Source: Acinetobacter lanii
GTDB taxonomy: Bacteria; Pseudomonadota; Gammaproteobacteria; Pseudomonadales; Moraxellaceae
DNA length: 64,000 nt
NCBI RefSeq assembly: GCF_011578285.1
Contig: NZ_CP049916.1
Span: 2,976,001-3,040,000 of the forward strand
Direction of reading: 5' to 3'
Shown one piece after another: positions 8,470-17,405 of the stretch. Made by a program: the position numbers and the translations under genes. The notes beneath the pieces were generated by a model. That model saw only the letters and a program-made list of their open reading frames with translations, had not been told where the DNA came from and searched no databases. The number at the start of each line of letters is the position of its first letter. Position 1 is the stretch's first letter.

Positions 8470-9582
8470 GTGCAAGATTTTAATCCAACATTACAACGTG
8501 GCTTACTGTTTGGTTTGTTTTTCATACTCCTGTATTTGGGCTATGACATTATCAAATACTTTATTGTTCCTGTGCTGTGGGCGTGCATTATTGCCTATAT
8601 GACTTGGCCAATTTACAAACGGATTTTACGCCTGTGTGGAGAGCAACGCCCATCTTTAAGCGCTTTGCTGATGACCTCAATGTTGGTGCTGATTGTCGGT
8701 TTACCGTTTACCTTCGCAATTTTCTTGTTGCAACATGAAGGACGCAATCTGTTTTTTGATTTGCAACGTCAGCTTGCATCTGGGCATTTGGCCGTACCGG
8801 ATTTGATTCGTCAGTTGCCGATCGTGGGTAAAGAAATCAGTCGTGTGGTGCGTGACATCAATGCCGATCCAAGTTCGTTGTTTAGCAACATCAGTGTGTG
8901 GGTACAGGGGCATCTGAACTACGGTAAGTTTGTGTTGGGGGAAATCACGCGTAATTTGGTTAAACTCGGTTTCTCGATTATGTGTTTGTTCTTCTTTTAT
9001 CGAGATGGGCAAACCATTGTGCATCAAGTCAGTAAAGCCTTAGAAAAAGTCATTGGCCCACGTATTCAGCATTATATTGACACCATTTCTGAAACCACCC
9101 GTGCGGTGGTCTATGGCGTGGGTCTAACGGCGGTGGCGCAAGCGCTGTTGGCAGGCGTCAGTTATTACTTTGCCAGTGTACCGAATCCCATGGTGCTGAC
9201 CATTATGACCTTCTTGATGGCCCTGATTCCCTTTGGTCCTCCTTTGGCTTACGGTTCAGTCAGTCTATGGTTGTTCTCACAAGGGCATACCGTTGAAGCC
9301 TTTGGCGTGATGGCTTGGGGCGTGTGTATCGTCAGTACTGCCGATAACGTGATTCGTCCCTTGGTGATTTCAGGCGCAACCCAAATTCCGTTCTTGCTGA
9401 TTATGTTTGGGGTCTTGGGTGGTTTGGCCAGTTTTGGCTTGGTCGGTTTATTTATAGGGCCGGTGATTTTGGCGGTATTACTTGCGATTTGGCGTGAATG
9501 GTTGAATGAAACGGTTGAGCCTGAACCGATGCCGAAAGCCAGTATGATTTATGATGCGGATGATGAACCTGAACTGAAATAA
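8470..9582 (+). CDS. AI-2E/PerM family transporter
   Basis: About 370 residues with seven or eight hydrophobic segments. The C-terminal blocks SVPNPMVLTIMTFLMALIPF, DNVIRPLVISGATQIPFLL and GLFIGPVILAVLLAIW are typical of the AI-2E exporter (PerM/TqsA) family of inner-membrane permeases. The frame is open from TTG 8416, but the conserved reading VQDFNPTLQRG starts at GTG 8470, which I take as the start. The substrate is unknown; the family name comes from TqsA and does not prove autoinducer export. It is 126 bp downstream of the ParA-like gene and may share its transcript. Confidence 0.85.
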   Translation: MQDFNPTLQRGLLFGLFFILLYLGYDIIKYFIVPVLWACIIAYMTWPIYKRILRLCGEQRPSLSALLMTSMLVLIVGLPFTFAIFLLQHEGRNLFFDLQRQLASGHLAVPDLIRQLPIVGKEISRVVRDINADPSSLFSNISVWVQGHLNYGKFVLGEITRNLVKLGFSIMCLFFFYRDGQTIVHQVSKALEKVIGPRIQHYIDTISETTRAVVYGVGLTAVAQALLAGVSYYFASVPNPMVLTIMTFLMALIPFGPPLAYGSVSLWLFSQGHTVEAFGVMAWGVCIVSTADNVIRPLVISGATQIPFLLIMFGVLGGLASFGLVGLFIGPVILAVLLAIWREWLNETVEPEPMPKASMIYDADDEPELK

Positions 9583-9706
9583 TACAATGTGTTATTTAAA
9601 TGTGCAGATGTTAATAAACTCATACAATCCCCTCATGATTCGGGTTGTTTCAAGAGGTTTATTTTGTTTGAATCTAAATCATAGATAAGCACAATAAGGA
9701 TAGCTC

Positions 9707-10300
9707 ATGTTCTCTCAGTTTAAATCGGTATTCACCTCATCAAATCGTTTAAAAGTATCGGCACTATGTGCCTGTGTAGGTCTCGCATTGAGTGCTTGTA
9801 CCACTCCCACTCCCAATACCACGACTAAAACATCGCACGCACCTGTTCAAACCATTCACGTTAATGCGGTCAGTCCGGCAGGTGTTGGGGAAAAAATCGG
9901 TCAAATCAGCTTTCAAGACAGTACTGAAGGTCTCGTGATTAAAACCGATTTGAAAAACTTACCGGCAGGTTTCCACGGTTTTCATATTCATGAAAAAGGC
10001 TCATGTGACCCGGCTGAAAAGGATGGAAAAATCGGCGCAGCCTTTGCAGCGGGTGGTCATTTTAACCCTGAAAATGTAGCAGGACATGGCACGCCAAACG
10101 ATGGTCACATGGGTGACTTACCGGTACTGAATGTCGATTCAAACGGTGTAGCAAAAACCACAGTGATCGCACCTCGTTTAACTTTGGACAAAGTTCAAGG
10201 TTTAGCGATTATGGTACATGCCGGCGGTGACAACTACTCTGACCATCCAAAACCATTGGGCGGTGGCGGTGACCGTATTGCCTGTGGTGTGATTCGTTAA
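9707..10300 (+). CDS. sodC: Cu,Zn superoxide dismutase, lipoprotein
   Basis: A 197-residue periplasmic or outer-membrane Cu,Zn-SOD that dismutates superoxide. The metal-binding motifs are present in order: GFHGFHIHEKGSC, GGHFNP, GHMGDLP and MVHAGGDN, with the two disulfide cysteines (EKGSC and DRIACG). The N-terminal hydrophobic segment ends in LSAC, a lipobox, so the mature protein should be lipidated. A good AAGGATAG ribosome-binding site precedes the ATG. It is a single gene ended by the hairpin at 10377. Confidence 0.95.
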   Translation: MFSQFKSVFTSSNRLKVSALCACVGLALSACTTPTPNTTTKTSHAPVQTIHVNAVSPAGVGEKIGQISFQDSTEGLVIKTDLKNLPAGFHGFHIHEKGSCDPAEKDGKIGAAFAAGGHFNPENVAGHGTPNDGHMGDLPVLNVDSNGVAKTTVIAPRLTLDKVQGLAIMVHAGGDNYSDHPKPLGGGGDRIACGVIR

Positions 10301-10376
10301 TTGAAGCCATTAACCCTTACTCGATGATCAGCCAATTCAAGCTAAACACCCATTGATTCACTCGCAAAACACAATC

Positions 10377-10405
10377 AAAAAGCCCGATTCGTCGGGCTTT
10401 TTTTA
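10377..10405 (+). terminator. Terminator of sodC
   Basis: AGCCCGA (10381-10387), loop TTCG, TCGGGCT (10392-10398), followed by a run of seven T and preceded by A residues. A stable UUCG tetraloop stem. Confidence 0.9.
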
Positions 10406-10592
10406 TGCGCTATCGCTATTCAAATGATAAAAATAAACCTGAATTGCAGTCTATGACATGGTTATGGAATGATCTTTGTATATCAAATATCTGCTATATA
10501 TATATTTAAGCTTTAGATGGGCACTCAAGAGCAAACGAAAAAGTAAACGATAAAACCGAAGGCCAAATAAAAACTGAGAATACAGGATCAAT

Positions 10593-12770
10593 GTGAATCT
10601 AAAATCAATTGCGATTTTTAAAGCCAATTCCACTCTGCTGTACTGTTTGCAGATGCTGATTGTCCTGTCAGGCACTACGCTCGGCTTATTGTTTTTGGGT
10701 TTTGAACAACTCATTGTTCCGATCACCCTTGGCGCCATTGCAGCCGCCCTGACCGACTTTGATGATCGGCTGAGTCTTCGACTGCGTAACTTAAGCTATG
10801 TTTGCGTGTTGTTTTTTGCGGTGAGTAGCATTTTAGATCTACTGCATCCCTATAAACTTTTATTTCTGATTTATCTGTCTTTATCCAGTGCCGCTTTGAT
10901 GCTGATGGGCGCACTCGGACCACGTTATGCCACGATTTCCTTTGGTACGGTGTTGCTGTCGATTTATACCATGTTCGGTTTGGGTGAATATGCCGCATGG
11001 TATCTACAACCGAGTTATTTTGTCTGTGGTGCACTATGGTATGGACTGACCTCAATCCTATTTTATCTGCTCAAGCCCACCCAAGCAGTGCAGGACAATT
11101 TAGCAGCTTGCTTCAATGAAATTGCAACCTTACTGTTTGCCAAAGCCAAGCTGTTTGACCCTGACAATAAGGCCAATGTTGAACAACTGCTCTATGAGGT
11201 GTCTTTACAAAATAGCCAAGTCGTCCACAGCTTGAATCAAAGCAAAGCGTCTTTGATGACCCGACTCAAAGCCTCACGTGCCAATCAAAACACCATTTAC
11301 TGGCTGAATCTGTATTTCTTTGCCCAAGATATGCATGAACAAACCGCCTCAAACTATTTGCATTATGAACATATTCAGCACAATTTTAGTCGAACCGACC
11401 TGATCTATCGCTTTCAAAAAAACATTCGATTACAGGCATTGAATTGTCAGGCATTGGCACAGTCTATTTTAAACCAGCACGTGTTGCGCTTACCGCTCGA
11501 TGATGTAGAACCTTTAGCGAATTTGGAACACTCTTTAGCGGAGTGGATTCAACAAAATCCACAGAATATGGAAGTGAAAAATCTAGGCTTGGTGCTGAGT
11601 AATTTACGCAGTGTGCATCAGCAATTTGCCCATCTTGCAGAGCAGCAAAGCCTCAGTACAGCGCATAAAAATACAGAGATACAGCATTCGATTGACCCAA
11701 CACATTCAGCTCAAGATAATTTTCAACTGCTGGATGATGATCTGCACAGTGCCGAAGAGGTTTGGTACAGACTCAAACAGAACTTAAGCCCCCAGTCCGC
11801 ACTGTTTCGACATGCCGTGCGTATCGCCTTTGTATTCGCAGTCGGTTATGCAATCTCACTTTTACCCTTTGCCAAAAATGGCTATTGGATTTTGCTGACC
11901 AGTTTATTTGTCTGTCAGATCAGTTATTTTGCCACCAAAAGCCGTTTAAAAATGCGGACTTTGGGTACGCTTCTAGGGGTACTGCTCGGTATTCCACTGC
12001 TATATTTCGTGCCGAGTATTGAGGGGCAATTGGTACTGACCATTGTTGCAGGGGTGTATTTCTTCTATCTCAGAGCCAAGAAATACGCCATTGCCACCCT
12101 CATGGCGACACTGATGGTCTTGTTGATTTTCAACTTAAAAGGCGCAGGCTATAGCATTATTTTGCCGAGAATTATCGACACCCTCATTGGCTGTGGCTTG
12201 GCATGGTTTGCGGTCAGTTTTATTTGGCCGGACTGGAACTTCCGCAATATTTCCAAGACCATGAGCAAAAGTACCCAAGCCACTTTGGCTTATTTCAATG
12301 CGGTGATTGAGCAGTACCAAACAGGTCGTAACAATGGCACGGCGTATCGTGCTGCGCGGCGTAATGCGCACAATGCTCAGATTGAATTGTCGAGTATGAT
12401 TTCAAGTTTGAGTACTGAACCGAATCCCAATCAGGCGCTGATCCATACTGCTTTTCGCTATTTGGTCTATAGCCACAGTCAACTCAGTTATGTCTCGGCT
12501 TTGGGCAGTCACCGTGAACAAGTCAATGATGCTCAGATCCTTGAATTATTACAGGCCTGTCAAAGCACTTTGCAGCAGGCACTGATTCAGCATCAAGCTT
12601 TAGACATACCCACTCTTCAAGACACTTTAACTAAGATTCAACACCTCAGCCAAGTTACGAGTTTATCCGATAACCTGTTATTGGCACTCAAGCAGATTAG
12701 TTTACTCTTAGAAACACTACCTGAGCTGATCAAACTCAGAACCCATTTATTAGAATTAGAGATTAAATAA
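10593..12770 (+). CDS. yccS: YccS-type FUSC-family inner-membrane protein
   Basis: 725 residues. Two blocks of transmembrane segments (about 18-160 and 395-520) are each followed by a large cytoplasmic helical region. The segment TLGAIAAALTDFDDRLSLRL and the block GPRYATISFGTVLLSIYTM closely follow E. coli YccS, which is of similar length. FUSC-family proteins are linked to aromatic acid or fusaric acid efflux, but the function of YccS is unknown. The start is GTG 10593 with AGGATC upstream, because the ATG at 10591 runs straight into TGA. It overlaps the next gene by one base. Confidence 0.88.
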   Translation: MNLKSIAIFKANSTLLYCLQMLIVLSGTTLGLLFLGFEQLIVPITLGAIAAALTDFDDRLSLRLRNLSYVCVLFFAVSSILDLLHPYKLLFLIYLSLSSAALMLMGALGPRYATISFGTVLLSIYTMFGLGEYAAWYLQPSYFVCGALWYGLTSILFYLLKPTQAVQDNLAACFNEIATLLFAKAKLFDPDNKANVEQLLYEVSLQNSQVVHSLNQSKASLMTRLKASRANQNTIYWLNLYFFAQDMHEQTASNYLHYEHIQHNFSRTDLIYRFQKNIRLQALNCQALAQSILNQHVLRLPLDDVEPLANLEHSLAEWIQQNPQNMEVKNLGLVLSNLRSVHQQFAHLAEQQSLSTAHKNTEIQHSIDPTHSAQDNFQLLDDDLHSAEEVWYRLKQNLSPQSALFRHAVRIAFVFAVGYAISLLPFAKNGYWILLTSLFVCQISYFATKSRLKMRTLGTLLGVLLGIPLLYFVPSIEGQLVLTIVAGVYFFYLRAKKYAIATLMATLMVLLIFNLKGAGYSIILPRIIDTLIGCGLAWFAVSFIWPDWNFRNISKTMSKSTQATLAYFNAVIEQYQTGRNNGTAYRAARRNAHNAQIELSSMISSLSTEPNPNQALIHTAFRYLVYSHSQLSYVSALGSHREQVNDAQILELLQACQSTLQQALIQHQALDIPTLQDTLTKIQHLSQVTSLSDNLLLALKQISLLLETLPELIKLRTHLLELEIK

Positions 12771-13333
12771 TGCCTATAACAACTCACTTAAAGACATTAA
12801 TTAGCCCACTTGTGTTGACCGTTTCAATCCAAGCAATGGCTTCATCACATGACAGTTTTAGTACGGAAAATCTCAAAAATTTAATCGAATGCAAAGCCAG
12901 TGTCGATGACTTTAGAGCATTTACAGAAGACTATGAACAACATTTCAAGCAACTCGGTTGGCAACGTAAAGACGATGCCAATCAGCCCTTTTTGTATATT
13001 TATCAAAATAAACAGCCTTTAGATGTATATGGACATCCGACTCAAGAAGTTGCGCTTGCAGGTCAAGGTGTGGTGGCGGTCTATCGCAATACCGACTATC
13101 AACCTTTCGCCAAAGCATTAAGCATTCAAGAACATCCTGATTTTGTCGGTATTCCACTATTTAGAGGAGAGAAGCTGATAAAAACTGAGCCTGCCACAGC
13201 CGATCGTTTTACGTTTTATATCAAACAAGTGTTGTCTGAAATGACTGGAAAATCTCCCATGAGCATATTGGGCTGTACCTATGAGCCAAATAAAGCTGAA
13301 GTCGATGCGATGATGGGACAATTAGACAAATAA
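12770..13333 (+). CDS. Hypothetical secreted protein translationally coupled to yccS
   Basis: 187 residues. The ATG shares its A with the yccS stop (TAATG), implying translational coupling. A signal peptide ends near IQAMASS (cleavage about residue 25). The mature part holds two cysteines (IECKAS and LGCTYE) that could form a disulfide, and no motif I recognise. Coupling to a membrane transporter suggests a periplasmic accessory role, which is inference. A terminator follows at 13357. Confidence 0.75.
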   Translation: MPITTHLKTLISPLVLTVSIQAMASSHDSFSTENLKNLIECKASVDDFRAFTEDYEQHFKQLGWQRKDDANQPFLYIYQNKQPLDVYGHPTQEVALAGQGVVAVYRNTDYQPFAKALSIQEHPDFVGIPLFRGEKLIKTEPATADRFTFYIKQVLSEMTGKSPMSILGCTYEPNKAEVDAMMGQLDK

Positions 13334-13356
13334 ACAACTGAATTCGATCTCAATAA

Positions 13357-13384
13357 AAAACCACGTGATGACGTGGTTTTTTAC
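13357..13384. terminator. Bidirectional terminator
   Basis: AAAACCACGT (13357-13366), loop GATG, ACGTGGTTTT (13371-13380) with further T residues. It serves the plus-strand yccS operon and the convergent mdfA-like gene. Confidence 0.88.
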
Positions 13385-13407
13385 TTTTGCCTAGCAGATT
13401 CAGAAGA

Positions 13408-14637
13408 TTAAAACTGCCCTACTTCAGCTCGTTGTTGCATCACTTTTTTCAGCATCTGTCTTGGGAAGCTAAACCACATCAAAATTAAAGCTAAACACGC
13501 CAAACTAAAAGCAGGTAAATGGTAGGCTTCATACAGCATACGCACCACCTCAATAATGATAAAGAAGGCAAACATCATCAGCATCGACAGTGCTGAAGCC
13601 ACAGTGCCTTTGGAAACTTCTGAGGACATCAGAGCAAAGCGGTATAACACTGAAAAACTAATCCCTTCGGCAAAGCTGATACAGGTCATCCCAATAATCA
13701 ACGCCCACACAAAATAGTCAGGCACAAACAGTCCTGCAAAAATAATCAGTGTACCGATGAGCATCAAAGGAATGCCAAGCAAAATGGTTTGACCGAGTGC
13801 CCATTTGTCGATGATTTTCATCAGCACGATATTACCCAAGATCAAACCGCCCAATACCGGAAACTGCGCCAAACCATATTGCATGCTAGTGAGTTTTAAT
13901 TGCTCCACCAAAATCACAGGGGACAAGGCAATCCAAAGCATGAGCGGCATACAAATCATGGGAATGGATAAACTCAGCACCAAAAACTGTTTGTTCTTAT
14001 AGACCTGTTTAAAGTCATCCCAGACATAGCTTAAGGGTTGTTTCGGTCGACTGATATGCGGATCGGGCATTTTGGCTTTCAGTCCAAACCAACTGAGGCT
14101 GGCTAAAAAAGCAATGCCAATAAAGCCCCAATGCCACGAGACATGATCAATCATAAATGCACCCACCACAGGACCGAGCAATGGTGCAAGCAACGATACA
14201 TTGGCCATGAGTGCCATGACTTTAATCGCATCTCGTTCTTCAAAGGTTTCCTGAATGGCTGCATAACCCACTGCGCCAATGACACTCAGTCCAAAACCTT
14301 GTAAAAAGCGAAACACTAAAAAACTTTCAATGGTCGTGGTGAATAAAATCAGTAAACAACAGGCCACAAAGAACAGCACACCGCCCAACAGGACTTTTTT
14401 ACGTCCTAAGCGATCTGACATTGGACCGAGTAACCATGCGACACATGCCCCACCCAACAGGAAAAAGGACATAGAAGAAGGTGCCCAAGTGCTACTCACA
14501 CCAAACTCTTGGGTAATGGCGAGCATGGCAGGCTGAACCAAGTCATTGCAGATATAAACCGAAAATTCGAAAAGCACCAATGCCAATGGAAACATAAACG
14601 TGGCACGGTTTAGGGGTGTTGTTTTTGGACTTTGCAT
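13408..14637 (-). CDS. mdfA: MdfA-type MFS multidrug efflux transporter
   Basis: 409 residues with about 12 transmembrane segments. The first membrane helix reads LVLFEFSVYICNDLVQPAML, matching E. coli MdfA including the membrane-embedded acidic residues (Glu24 and Asp32 here, Glu26 and Asp34 in MdfA) that couple drug and proton transport. The MFS motif A is seen as GPMSDRLGRKK, and GAVGYAAIQETFEE is also MdfA-like. It should export lipophilic cationic and neutral drugs such as chloramphenicol from the cytoplasm. It stands alone, with a possible promoter in the 14640-14810 gap. Confidence 0.9.
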   Translation of the reverse strand: MQSPKTTPLNRATFMFPLALVLFEFSVYICNDLVQPAMLAITQEFGVSSTWAPSSMSFFLLGGACVAWLLGPMSDRLGRKKVLLGGVLFFVACCLLILFTTTIESFLVFRFLQGFGLSVIGAVGYAAIQETFEERDAIKVMALMANVSLLAPLLGPVVGAFMIDHVSWHWGFIGIAFLASLSWFGLKAKMPDPHISRPKQPLSYVWDDFKQVYKNKQFLVLSLSIPMICMPLMLWIALSPVILVEQLKLTSMQYGLAQFPVLGGLILGNIVLMKIIDKWALGQTILLGIPLMLIGTLIIFAGLFVPDYFVWALIIGMTCISFAEGISFSVLYRFALMSSEVSKGTVASALSMLMMFAFFIIIEVVRMLYEAYHLPAFSLACLALILMWFSFPRQMLKKVMQQRAEVGQF

Positions 14638-14813
14638 GAAAAAAAATTAAGCTCACTGCCCGATGCACATGATCAAATCGGGTCGTTATTGAAATATAGC
14701 AGGCAGTGTAGCAGAGTTGTGTTTTTTACTCTGTAAAATCAGTTGGTGGTCTATCGAACATAGACCTTTAAGATTCAATGTGCTTGTTGATTTTCAGAAT
14801 CAGTATGTTCTAT

Positions 14814-14890
14814 TTAATCCGTAGCTTTTTTAACTTTTAAAGCTTCAGCTAAAACTTTATTGGCTTCGGTCATTAATTTGATTTGCTCTA
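14814..14890 (-). pseudogene. Detached 3' end of the IS-interrupted coiled-coil membrane gene
   Basis: On the minus strand these bases encode EQIKLMTEANKVLAEALK then VKKATD and a TAA stop. Removing the IS at 14891-15742 together with one TA copy joins this segment in frame to the gene that starts at 16777. It is therefore the original C-terminus (24 residues), now cut off from its gene. Confidence 0.85.
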
Positions 14891-14900
14891 GGGTGTGTTC

Positions 14901-15407
14901 TCATTTGGCTTTACACCAAATAAATATACAGGCGAGTCTAAGCATGGCTTTATAATTTCTCGCTAATTTATCAAATCTTGTTGCTATGCTACGAAAATGC
15001 TTTAAGCGTGCGAAGGCATTTTCTACTAAATGGCGTAGCTTATATAAGTAAGCATCAAATTCAGGATTGCTTTTGGCGCTATTGGATTTTCTAGGAATAA
15101 CTGCAATCATGGCGTGATTTCTAGCATATTCTCTAATTTTTTCAGAGTCATAACCCTTATCTGCTACCAAATATTCAGCACTCCCAATCAAGTCAATTAA
15201 CCGCGGTGCAACTTGACTGTCGTGGACTTCACCTCCAGTGATTTCAAAATCAAGCGGATATCCATTGGCATCGGTGGCCAAGTGTATTTTTGTAGTTGCT
15301 CCGCCTCTTGAGCTTCCAATTGCTCTATTTTCACCGTACCTAGCTCCACTTGCATGCTGATGAGCGCGGATGTAGCTTCCATCAATGAATACCCATTCTG
15401 TATCCAA
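14901..15407 (-). CDS. IS427-like transposase, second frame (catalytic domain)
   Basis: 168 residues from the internal ATG at 15407. It carries the DDE nuclease core: the first Asp in WVFIDGSYIRAH, the second in YLVADKGYDS, and the glutamate in LVENAFARLKHF. The C-terminal half ends about 10 bp inside the IS. The frame is entered from the first frame by a -1 shift on the eight consecutive T residues of the coding strand (15423-15430), so the working enzyme is a fusion of the two frames. Confidence 0.9.
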   Translation of the reverse strand: MDTEWVFIDGSYIRAHQHASGARYGENRAIGSSRGGATTKIHLATDANGYPLDFEITGGEVHDSQVAPRLIDLIGSAEYLVADKGYDSEKIREYARNHAMIAVIPRKSNSAKSNPEFDAYLYKLRHLVENAFARLKHFRSIATRFDKLARNYKAMLRLACIFIWCKAK

Positions 15408-15652
15408 TGTTCCTCGTAAGCTAAAAAAAACTTATCCCACAAGCCCTTAATAGCCCAACGATTAAATCGATTATAAGCCGTTTGCCAAGGACATAAGTCT
15501 TCAGGGATATCGCGCCAAGTTGCTCCAGTGCGCAGCTTCCAAAATATGGCTTCCATGATATTTCTACTGTTTTTAGAGCGGTAACATCCATAAAGCTGCA
15601 TTGTTTCTTGTAATTGCAACCATATATCATCTGTTATAACTCGGCGTGTCAT
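15197..15652 (-). CDS. IS427-like transposase, first frame (N-terminal domain)
   Basis: It starts at ATG 15650-15652 (MTRRVITDDIWLQLQ). It contains the conserved block EAIFWKLRTGATWRDIPED, the N-terminal helical domain of IS5-group transposases (DUF4096-like). True coding follows this frame to about 15423, where a T8 run allows a -1 shift into the catalytic frame; the rest of this frame to 15197 is a read-on tail without family resemblance. An upstream TTG at 15658 is open but less likely. Confidence 0.88.
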   Translation of the reverse strand: MTRRVITDDIWLQLQETMQLYGCYRSKNSRNIMEAIFWKLRTGATWRDIPEDLCPWQTAYNRFNRWAIKGLWDKFFLAYEEHWIQNGYSLMEATSALISMQVELGTVKIEQLEAQEAEQLQKYTWPPMPMDIRLILKSLEVKSTTVKLHRG

Positions 15653-15688
15653 GTTCAAAATATCAATAAAATGAATAAGAAGTAGATT

Positions 15689-16777
15689 TTACACTGATCG
15701 AATTATGCTTACACCATCATTATTTGAAATGAGAACACGCCCTAATGAATTATCTGAAGAAGTTGAATTTTTCACATCGCTATAGAGTTCCTGTCCAAAG
15801 AAACGATCTGCTAATTGTTTTCGAAGTTCTAATCGATCCTCATCTTTGAATTCACGCACATACAGTGGAAAAGAAGCAAGCTCTGTCCCTAACATCTGTG
15901 CTTTATAAGCTACTTTCCGATGTTTTGAAGATTCACGAGTCAGATACCAAGCGGGGGTGGTTAAGCTGAATAGCATTAGAGTTTTGATTAAGCTTTCCCA
16001 ACCCAATGGAATATGTATATAACTACTATCTTTTAAATGATTCCAATTTTGAATAGAAATATTCATAAAACCTAGTACGAGAATGATTCCAACTATTGCA
16101 AAAATACCTAATGCCCAATTTCTGTACAGATCTGCTAACGTCTTTTCGTCCTCATGAATTTTGTCATATAACGTTTTAATCTCGCTATTCGTTATTTCAT
16201 CTGTGAGATTATTTAAAAATGCTTTCTTATCTTTTAGATCTTTTAATATATCTTCACTTTCGGTAAGACTAGAACTTAAAGAATTTTTTATTCTTTCTAA
16301 GTTGTCATTTTCTACATTCAAATTATTTAAAGTATTTGTAACTTTACTAATTTCTTTTTTAAAATCATTTAGCTCTGTTGTTAGGAATCTAAAATTTTTA
16401 TATTGACGTAAATATTTTGTTAAATCAGAAGCAAACTTCAAATCATCAGAGCTAATTTCTTCTATATTCAGAGACTCTTGTATTAGCGCAAGTAATTTCC
16501 TTGAAACTAATTCTAATTTTTCTAAAATTGGTTTTAACTCTGAAGGCTTTTTAACATCAATTTGATAATAAATCTCTGACAAAACATCTAGCCAGTCTCT
16601 TAAGCCTGTCTTATTTCCTAAGTGATATAAATATTTCCATTCATTGTCAGGATTGGTAAGTTGTCGCTCTATTTTTCGAATAGTAGGATAATTTTCAAGC
16701 TCTTTTTCTAATTCCACAAATACAATAGACTTTTCATTAATCTCACGAATTATTTCGTTAATTTCTAATTGTTTCAT
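15689..16777 (-). pseudogene. Coiled-coil membrane protein gene interrupted by an IS
   Basis: The native 5' part runs from ATG 16777 to 15743 (345 codons); the present frame then reads 17 codons into the IS end and stops at 15689. The protein has long helical coiled-coil stretches (about residues 120-215), a membrane segment FAIVGIILVLGFM (about 230) and a second hydrophobic stretch (about 265-285). I do not recognise the family. Joined to 14814-14890 it would be 369 residues. The sequence is more AT-rich than its neighbours, suggesting acquired DNA. ATG 16777 (GGGGAC site upstream) is preferred over ATG 16831, which would overlap a terminator. The shortened protein may still be made. Confidence 0.8.
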
Positions 16778-16793
16778 AGAGTCCCCAAAATGC

Positions 16794-16822
16794 AAAAAGC
16801 GCACCAATATTGATACGCTTTT
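16794..16822 (-). terminator. Probable terminator of the 16878-17261 lipoprotein gene
   Basis: AAAAGCG and CGCTTTT arms frame a long loop (about 14 bases). Read on the minus strand the hairpin is followed by T-rich sequence. It lies between the lipoprotein gene and the start of the coiled-coil gene. Confidence 0.5.
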
Positions 16823-16877
16823 ATGCGACATAATCGCTTAATTTACAAGCATTATTTCTTGAGCTTTTTAAACCAAA

Positions 16878-17261
16878 TCAAGGACATCGATTGGTTTGGA
16901 AACCTTTATTCGAGCCACGATTACATTGGTACTCTTTCTTGGTATTCACCAACTTCCAGTCATCTTGAATATGTTTAAAACTATAGACTGTACGAATTGA
17001 ACGAACCGAATCATCCAATAAACCCGTTTCTGTCACTTTCACTTCTGCGGCTGTTGGCGACTCAACATTGTTAAAGTACTGACGGATTTCAACCGTACTT
17101 AAATTCTTACGTAAATCTGAGCGCTCTTTTAAGACTTGTGCCAATGGCGTATCCGAACTACTTACTTTACTGACTAAATTCTGCGTAGTGGCACAGCCCG
17201 ACAACATACCCAAACACATTGCCGACACAGCAACTAAACGAAACATCATCCTAAAATCCAT
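16878..17261 (-). CDS. Hypothetical lipoprotein
   Basis: 127 residues. The signal peptide ends in the lipobox LSGC (Cys about 23), predicting lipid anchoring. The mature part is small and polar, with two C-terminal cysteines (EYQCNRG and TNRCP) that could pair. ATGs at codons 5 and 6 are alternative starts. No known family is recognised. Terminators are seen on both sides, so it is probably monocistronic. Confidence 0.75.
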   Translation of the reverse strand: MDFRMMFRLVAVSAMCLGMLSGCATTQNLVSKVSSSDTPLAQVLKERSDLRKNLSTVEIRQYFNNVESPTAAEVKVTETGLLDDSVRSIRTVYSFKHIQDDWKLVNTKKEYQCNRGSNKGFQTNRCP

Positions 17262-17353
17262 TCTTTATCAAATCTATCCCCCTAGCTTGCCTTGTTTTGC
17301 ACAAGAACAAAAGTGCGAGTTTGTTTGATTTATTTAGCCTCATAAAAAATAAA

Positions 17354-17377
17354 AAGCGCATTTCGAAAAATGCGCTT
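17354..17377 (-). terminator. Terminator of the FAD-dependent dehydrogenase gene
   Basis: AAGCGCATTT (17354-17363), loop CGAA, AAATGCGCTT (17368-17377): a perfect 10-bp stem. On the minus strand it is followed by TTTTTATTTTTTATG. Confidence 0.88.
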
Positions 17378-17405
17378 ATGCGTAAACAACGTTTACGAGG
17401 TGATC

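Larger units (their letters stand above)
14891..15742 (-). mobile_element. IS5-family (IS427-like) insertion sequence, 852 bp
   Basis: The terminal inverted repeats are GGGTGTGTTCTCATTT (14891-14906) and AAATGAGAACACGCCC (15727-15742), which match after one T/C difference. A TA target duplication flanks it (14889-14890 and 15743-15744). Two overlapping minus-strand frames are joined by a U8 slippery run, the organisation of the IS427 group. A 93-bp piece of the same element lies at 48761-48853. All parts look intact, so it may be active. Confidence 0.92.

Noticed and set aside
14748..14766. GGTCTAT/ATAGACC hairpin as a terminator
   Set aside because: There is no T tract on either strand; it may be chance in an AT-rich gap.
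16161..16406. Plus-strand open frame inside the coiled-coil gene
   Set aside because: It is a low-complexity shadow of the minus-strand helical coding sequence.
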